NCBI GenBank assembly: GCA_016125225.1
Contig: WGME01000008.1
Location: 106,054 to 170,053, forward strand
Origin: a bacterium
GTDB taxonomy: Bacteria; Planctomycetota; Planctomycetia; Planctomycetales; Planctomycetaceae
Length of the DNA stretch: 64,000 bases
Direction: 5' to 3'
Within the stretch, counting starts at the first letter, position 1, and each line of letters begins with the position of its first letter. This document shows positions 62,250 through 64,000 of this stretch, in pieces. A program made the position numbers and the translations under genes. The notes under the pieces are model-generated. The model was not told the DNA's origin and did not search any database. It saw nothing but the letters and a program-made list of their open reading frames with translations.

Positions 62250-63647
62250 TCACACGCCGAGGGCTTCGATGATCTTTTGCAAATCGTTGTCGACGACCAC
62301 TGGACGGTTGGCGAATGGGGCGGACTTCACGCCGCGCTGGCCGAGCTTTTCCTCGAATAGTTCGACATCGGCGGAATGGTAGGCCACCGTCGCGGTCGGG
62401 TCTTTGAGTTGATGGCCCGTCAAGATGCAGACGACCTTATCGCTCGGGGCAATCACACCCTGTTCCCGCAGCAGCTTGGCCCCCGCAACACTCGCCGCAC
62501 TCGCTGGTTCGCAACCGAAGCCACCGGCACCGACTTGAGCCTTGGCATCGAGAATGGCTTGATCGTCGACTTCACGGACGACACCGTCGCAGACATCGAG
62601 GGCCCGCAGACATTTTTCGAGGTTCACCGGCCGGTTGATTTCGATGGCGCTGGCCAAGGTCGAGGCCCGGCGGCGCTGGGTATTCATGTCGTCATAGAAC
62701 GATTTGACCAGCGTCTCATCGGGACGGCCGCCGTTCCAGCGCAGGCCTTGTTGTTCGTAGAGCCTGTAGAGCGTATTGGCACCGGCGGCGTTGATGACCG
62801 CCAGTCGCGGAATACGGCTGATCAGGCCGAGGTCTTTGAGTTCCTGAAACGCTTTGCCGAACGAACTCGAATTGCCGAGGTTACCGCCGGGGACCACGAT
62901 CCAGTCGGGCGGTTCCCACGCCAAAGCTTCGAGGACGCGGTACATGATCGACTTCTGGCCTTCCAGCCGGAAGGGGTTCACGCTGTTACAGAGATAGATC
63001 CCCTTTTCCCCGGCGACTTCACGGACGCGAGCCAGGGCGTCATCAAAGTCACCGAGAATCTGCAAGGTGCGGGCATCGTAATCGAGAGCCTGCGACAGTT
63101 TGCCATAGGCGATTTTGCCGCTGCCGACGAAGACCACCACCTTGAAGATGCGGGCGGTGCTGGCATAGATGGCGAGCGACGCCGAGGTATTGCCAGTCGA
63201 GGCACAGGCCGCGATCTTTGCTCCCACCATGCGGGCATGGGTCGAGGCGGCGGTCATGCCATTGTCTTTGAAGCTGCCAGATGGGTTCAGCCCTTCATAC
63301 TGCAGGTGCAACTGGCCGCCAGTCATGCCGACATAGCGGCCGACATAGTCCGACTGCTGCAGAATCGTCTGGCCTTCGCCGATGGTGACGATCTGCTCAT
63401 CGGTCGCGAACGGGAGCAGTTCACGGAACCGCCAGACACCGCTGAAATCGACGGGATTACGACGGGTCATCCACCGGGCTTCGAACTCGCGCAGCGACTT
63501 AGGCACGGCGACGCGGCTCCAGTCGTAGGCGATATCGAGCAGGCTGCCACACTTCGGACAGGCCGTGAGGACCTCGCTGACCGAGAACGTTTGTGCACAG
63601 TCGGGGTGGATGCAGCGTTGGAAGGCGGACTCAGCCGGGGAACTCAT
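62250..63647 (-). CDS. thrC: Threonine synthase
   Basis: 465 residues. Converts O-phosphohomoserine to threonine with pyridoxal phosphate. An N-terminal zinc-ribbon-like segment ([10 protein letters not shown] ... [10 protein letters not shown]) precedes the fold-type II PLP domain: catalytic lysine in [27 protein letters not shown], the phosphate-binding loop [14 protein letters not shown], and [12 protein letters not shown]. This longer form with an N-terminal extension is the plant/archaeal-type branch. Flanked by family B, C and D repeats. Confidence 0.95.
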   Translation of the reverse strand: MSSPAESAFQRCIHPDCAQTFSVSEVLTACPKCGSLLDIAYDWSRVAVPKSLREFEARWMTRRNPVDFSGVWRFRELLPFATDEQIVTIGEGQTILQQSDYVGRYVGMTGGQLHLQYEGLNPSGSFKDNGMTAASTHARMVGAKIAACASTGNTSASLAIYASTARIFKVVVFVGSGKIAYGKLSQALDYDARTLQILGDFDDALARVREVAGEKGIYLCNSVNPFRLEGQKSIMYRVLEALAWEPPDWIVVPGGNLGNSSSFGKAFQELKDLGLISRIPRLAVINAAGANTLYRLYEQQGLRWNGGRPDETLVKSFYDDMNTQRRRASTLASAIEINRPVNLEKCLRALDVCDGVVREVDDQAILDAKAQVGAGGFGCEPASAASVAGAKLLREQGVIAPSDKVVCILTGHQLKDPTATVAYHSADVELFEEKLGQRGVKSAPFANRPVVVDNDLQKIIEALGV

Positions 63648-63746
63648 CAGATGACCAGTGCGAGCTAAAGGAACAAAGCGTTTCCGAGATTATGACCGAC
63701 ACGAGGGACAATGGTCCAGTTCGCTTCACGAAACGGGGTGGCCGAC

Positions 63747-63775
63747 ATTTAGCCGCGAGGCGAATGCCGAGCGCT
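63747..63775. repeat. Family C repeat, copy 3 (inverted)
   Basis: tttagccgcgaggcgaatgc cgagcgctg, inverse of the family C sequence with three differences in its middle. Confidence 0.65.
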
Positions 63776-63805
63776 GGGCGGGGGAAACTCAGAATGCAAT
63801 TTTCC

Positions 63806-63835
63806 GGCCACAAAGAGGCACAAAAGACGCAAAAA
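63806..63835. repeat. Family D repeat, copy 2
   Basis: ggccacaaagaggcacaaaa gacgcaaaaa, near-inverse of 62161-62190; see that entry. Confidence 0.55.
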
Positions 63836-63925
63836 TGTTGAAAGTGGAGAGTACGGAAATGGACTTACCCACATTTGGTGGGCGCTGGGAAAGGAGTAAG
63901 ATTTCTTTTCAAGGAGCCCAGCGAG

Positions 63926-64000
63926 ATGCCGAAGAAGAATCGGGTTTACACTCAGGAGTTTAAGCGTGAAGCAGTGGAGTTGTTGACAGTCCGTGGTCTG
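63926..64000 (+). mobile_element. IS3-like transposase OrfA, 5' end only
   Basis: An ATG with AAGGAG 10 bases upstream opens a frame reading MPKKNRVYTQEFKREAVELL and onward to the window edge. The pattern (basic start, Y-T-x-E-F-K-x-E-A-V) is the helix-turn-helix N-terminus of IS3-family OrfA transposases. The left inverted repeat is probably near 63855-63885 (ggacttacccacatttggtg) but cannot be confirmed without the right end. Confidence 0.75.

Overview
The window looks like the chromosome of a planctomycete (Planctomycetota, probably Planctomycetales). The strongest markers are a c-type cytochrome/DUF1549/DUF1553 gene followed by a Tat-exported DUF1501 gene, a cytochrome-WD40 fusion, secreted Gfo/Idh/MocA proteins, a large secreted EF-hand protein, Flp-pilin-like and carboxypeptidase-regulatory-domain surface proteins, and many loosely packed single genes with planctomycete-style intergenic repeats. 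Base composition is moderately GC-rich, with a clearly AT-richer patch at about 23.0-24.35 kb. The genus cannot be fixed from sequence alone.

Layout. 0-3 kb: a pilin-like protein, two paralogous secreted and C-terminally anchored proteins, and a small phospholipase-A2-like secreted protein. 3.5-10.3 kb: secreted haem peroxidase, aroC, 8x EF-hand protein, SGNH hydrolase, initiator tRNA-Met and an alpha/beta hydrolase. 10.3-11.6 kb: a transposase scrap, then a gene cassette bounded by integron-like attC signals and a frameshifted second cassette gene. 11.7-15.2 kb: PSCyt1-DUF1549-DUF1553 plus DUF1501 pair. 15.4-22.5 kb: a catabolic cluster (sialidase-like protein, Gfo/Idh/MocA dehydrogenase, ROK regulator, aldo/keto reductase, flavin-dependent monooxygenase, MFS transporter) with a perfect NagC/Mlc-like palindrome in the divergent promoter region. 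22.6-26.8 kb: TfoX-N protein, AT-rich two-gene membrane module, prmC, M20 peptidase and a small membrane protein. 27.2-36.7 kb: a very large Asn/Gln/Pro-rich surface protein, the overlapping hisE operon, Tat-Gfo/Idh/MocA, AlkD-like, DUF309, SufE, truA and elongator tRNA-Met. 37-41.4 kb: NtrC-type regulator, LolCE/LolD-type ABC exporter and a SUI1/YciH factor. 41.5-48.3 kb: AlkA-like glycosylase, GH43-like protein, MlrC, and the flagellar pair fliD-fliS. 48.3-55.9 kb: GT39-like transferase, TPR protein, yidC, phosphoesterase, polX and a 28-residue basic protein. 56-64 kb: cytochrome-WD40 fusion, DUF481 protein, PhyH dioxygenase, slyX, dprA, thrC, and the 5' end of an IS3-like element at the right edge.

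The most unusual signals are: (1) an operon combining an SsuD-like monooxygenase, an aldo/keto reductase, an MFS transporter and a ROK regulator, which matches the logic of oxidative sulfosugar desulfonation; (2) an integron-like gene cassette without a visible integrase; (3) at least a dozen copies of a degenerate GAGTC/GACTC-rich intergenic repeat, one of which has been captured in frame inside truA; (4) a 26-bp hairpin repeat and a 28-bp repeat that supplies stop codons; (5) a flagellar cap protein enlarged by four internal repeats; (6) a 28-residue, extremely basic conserved-looking protein.
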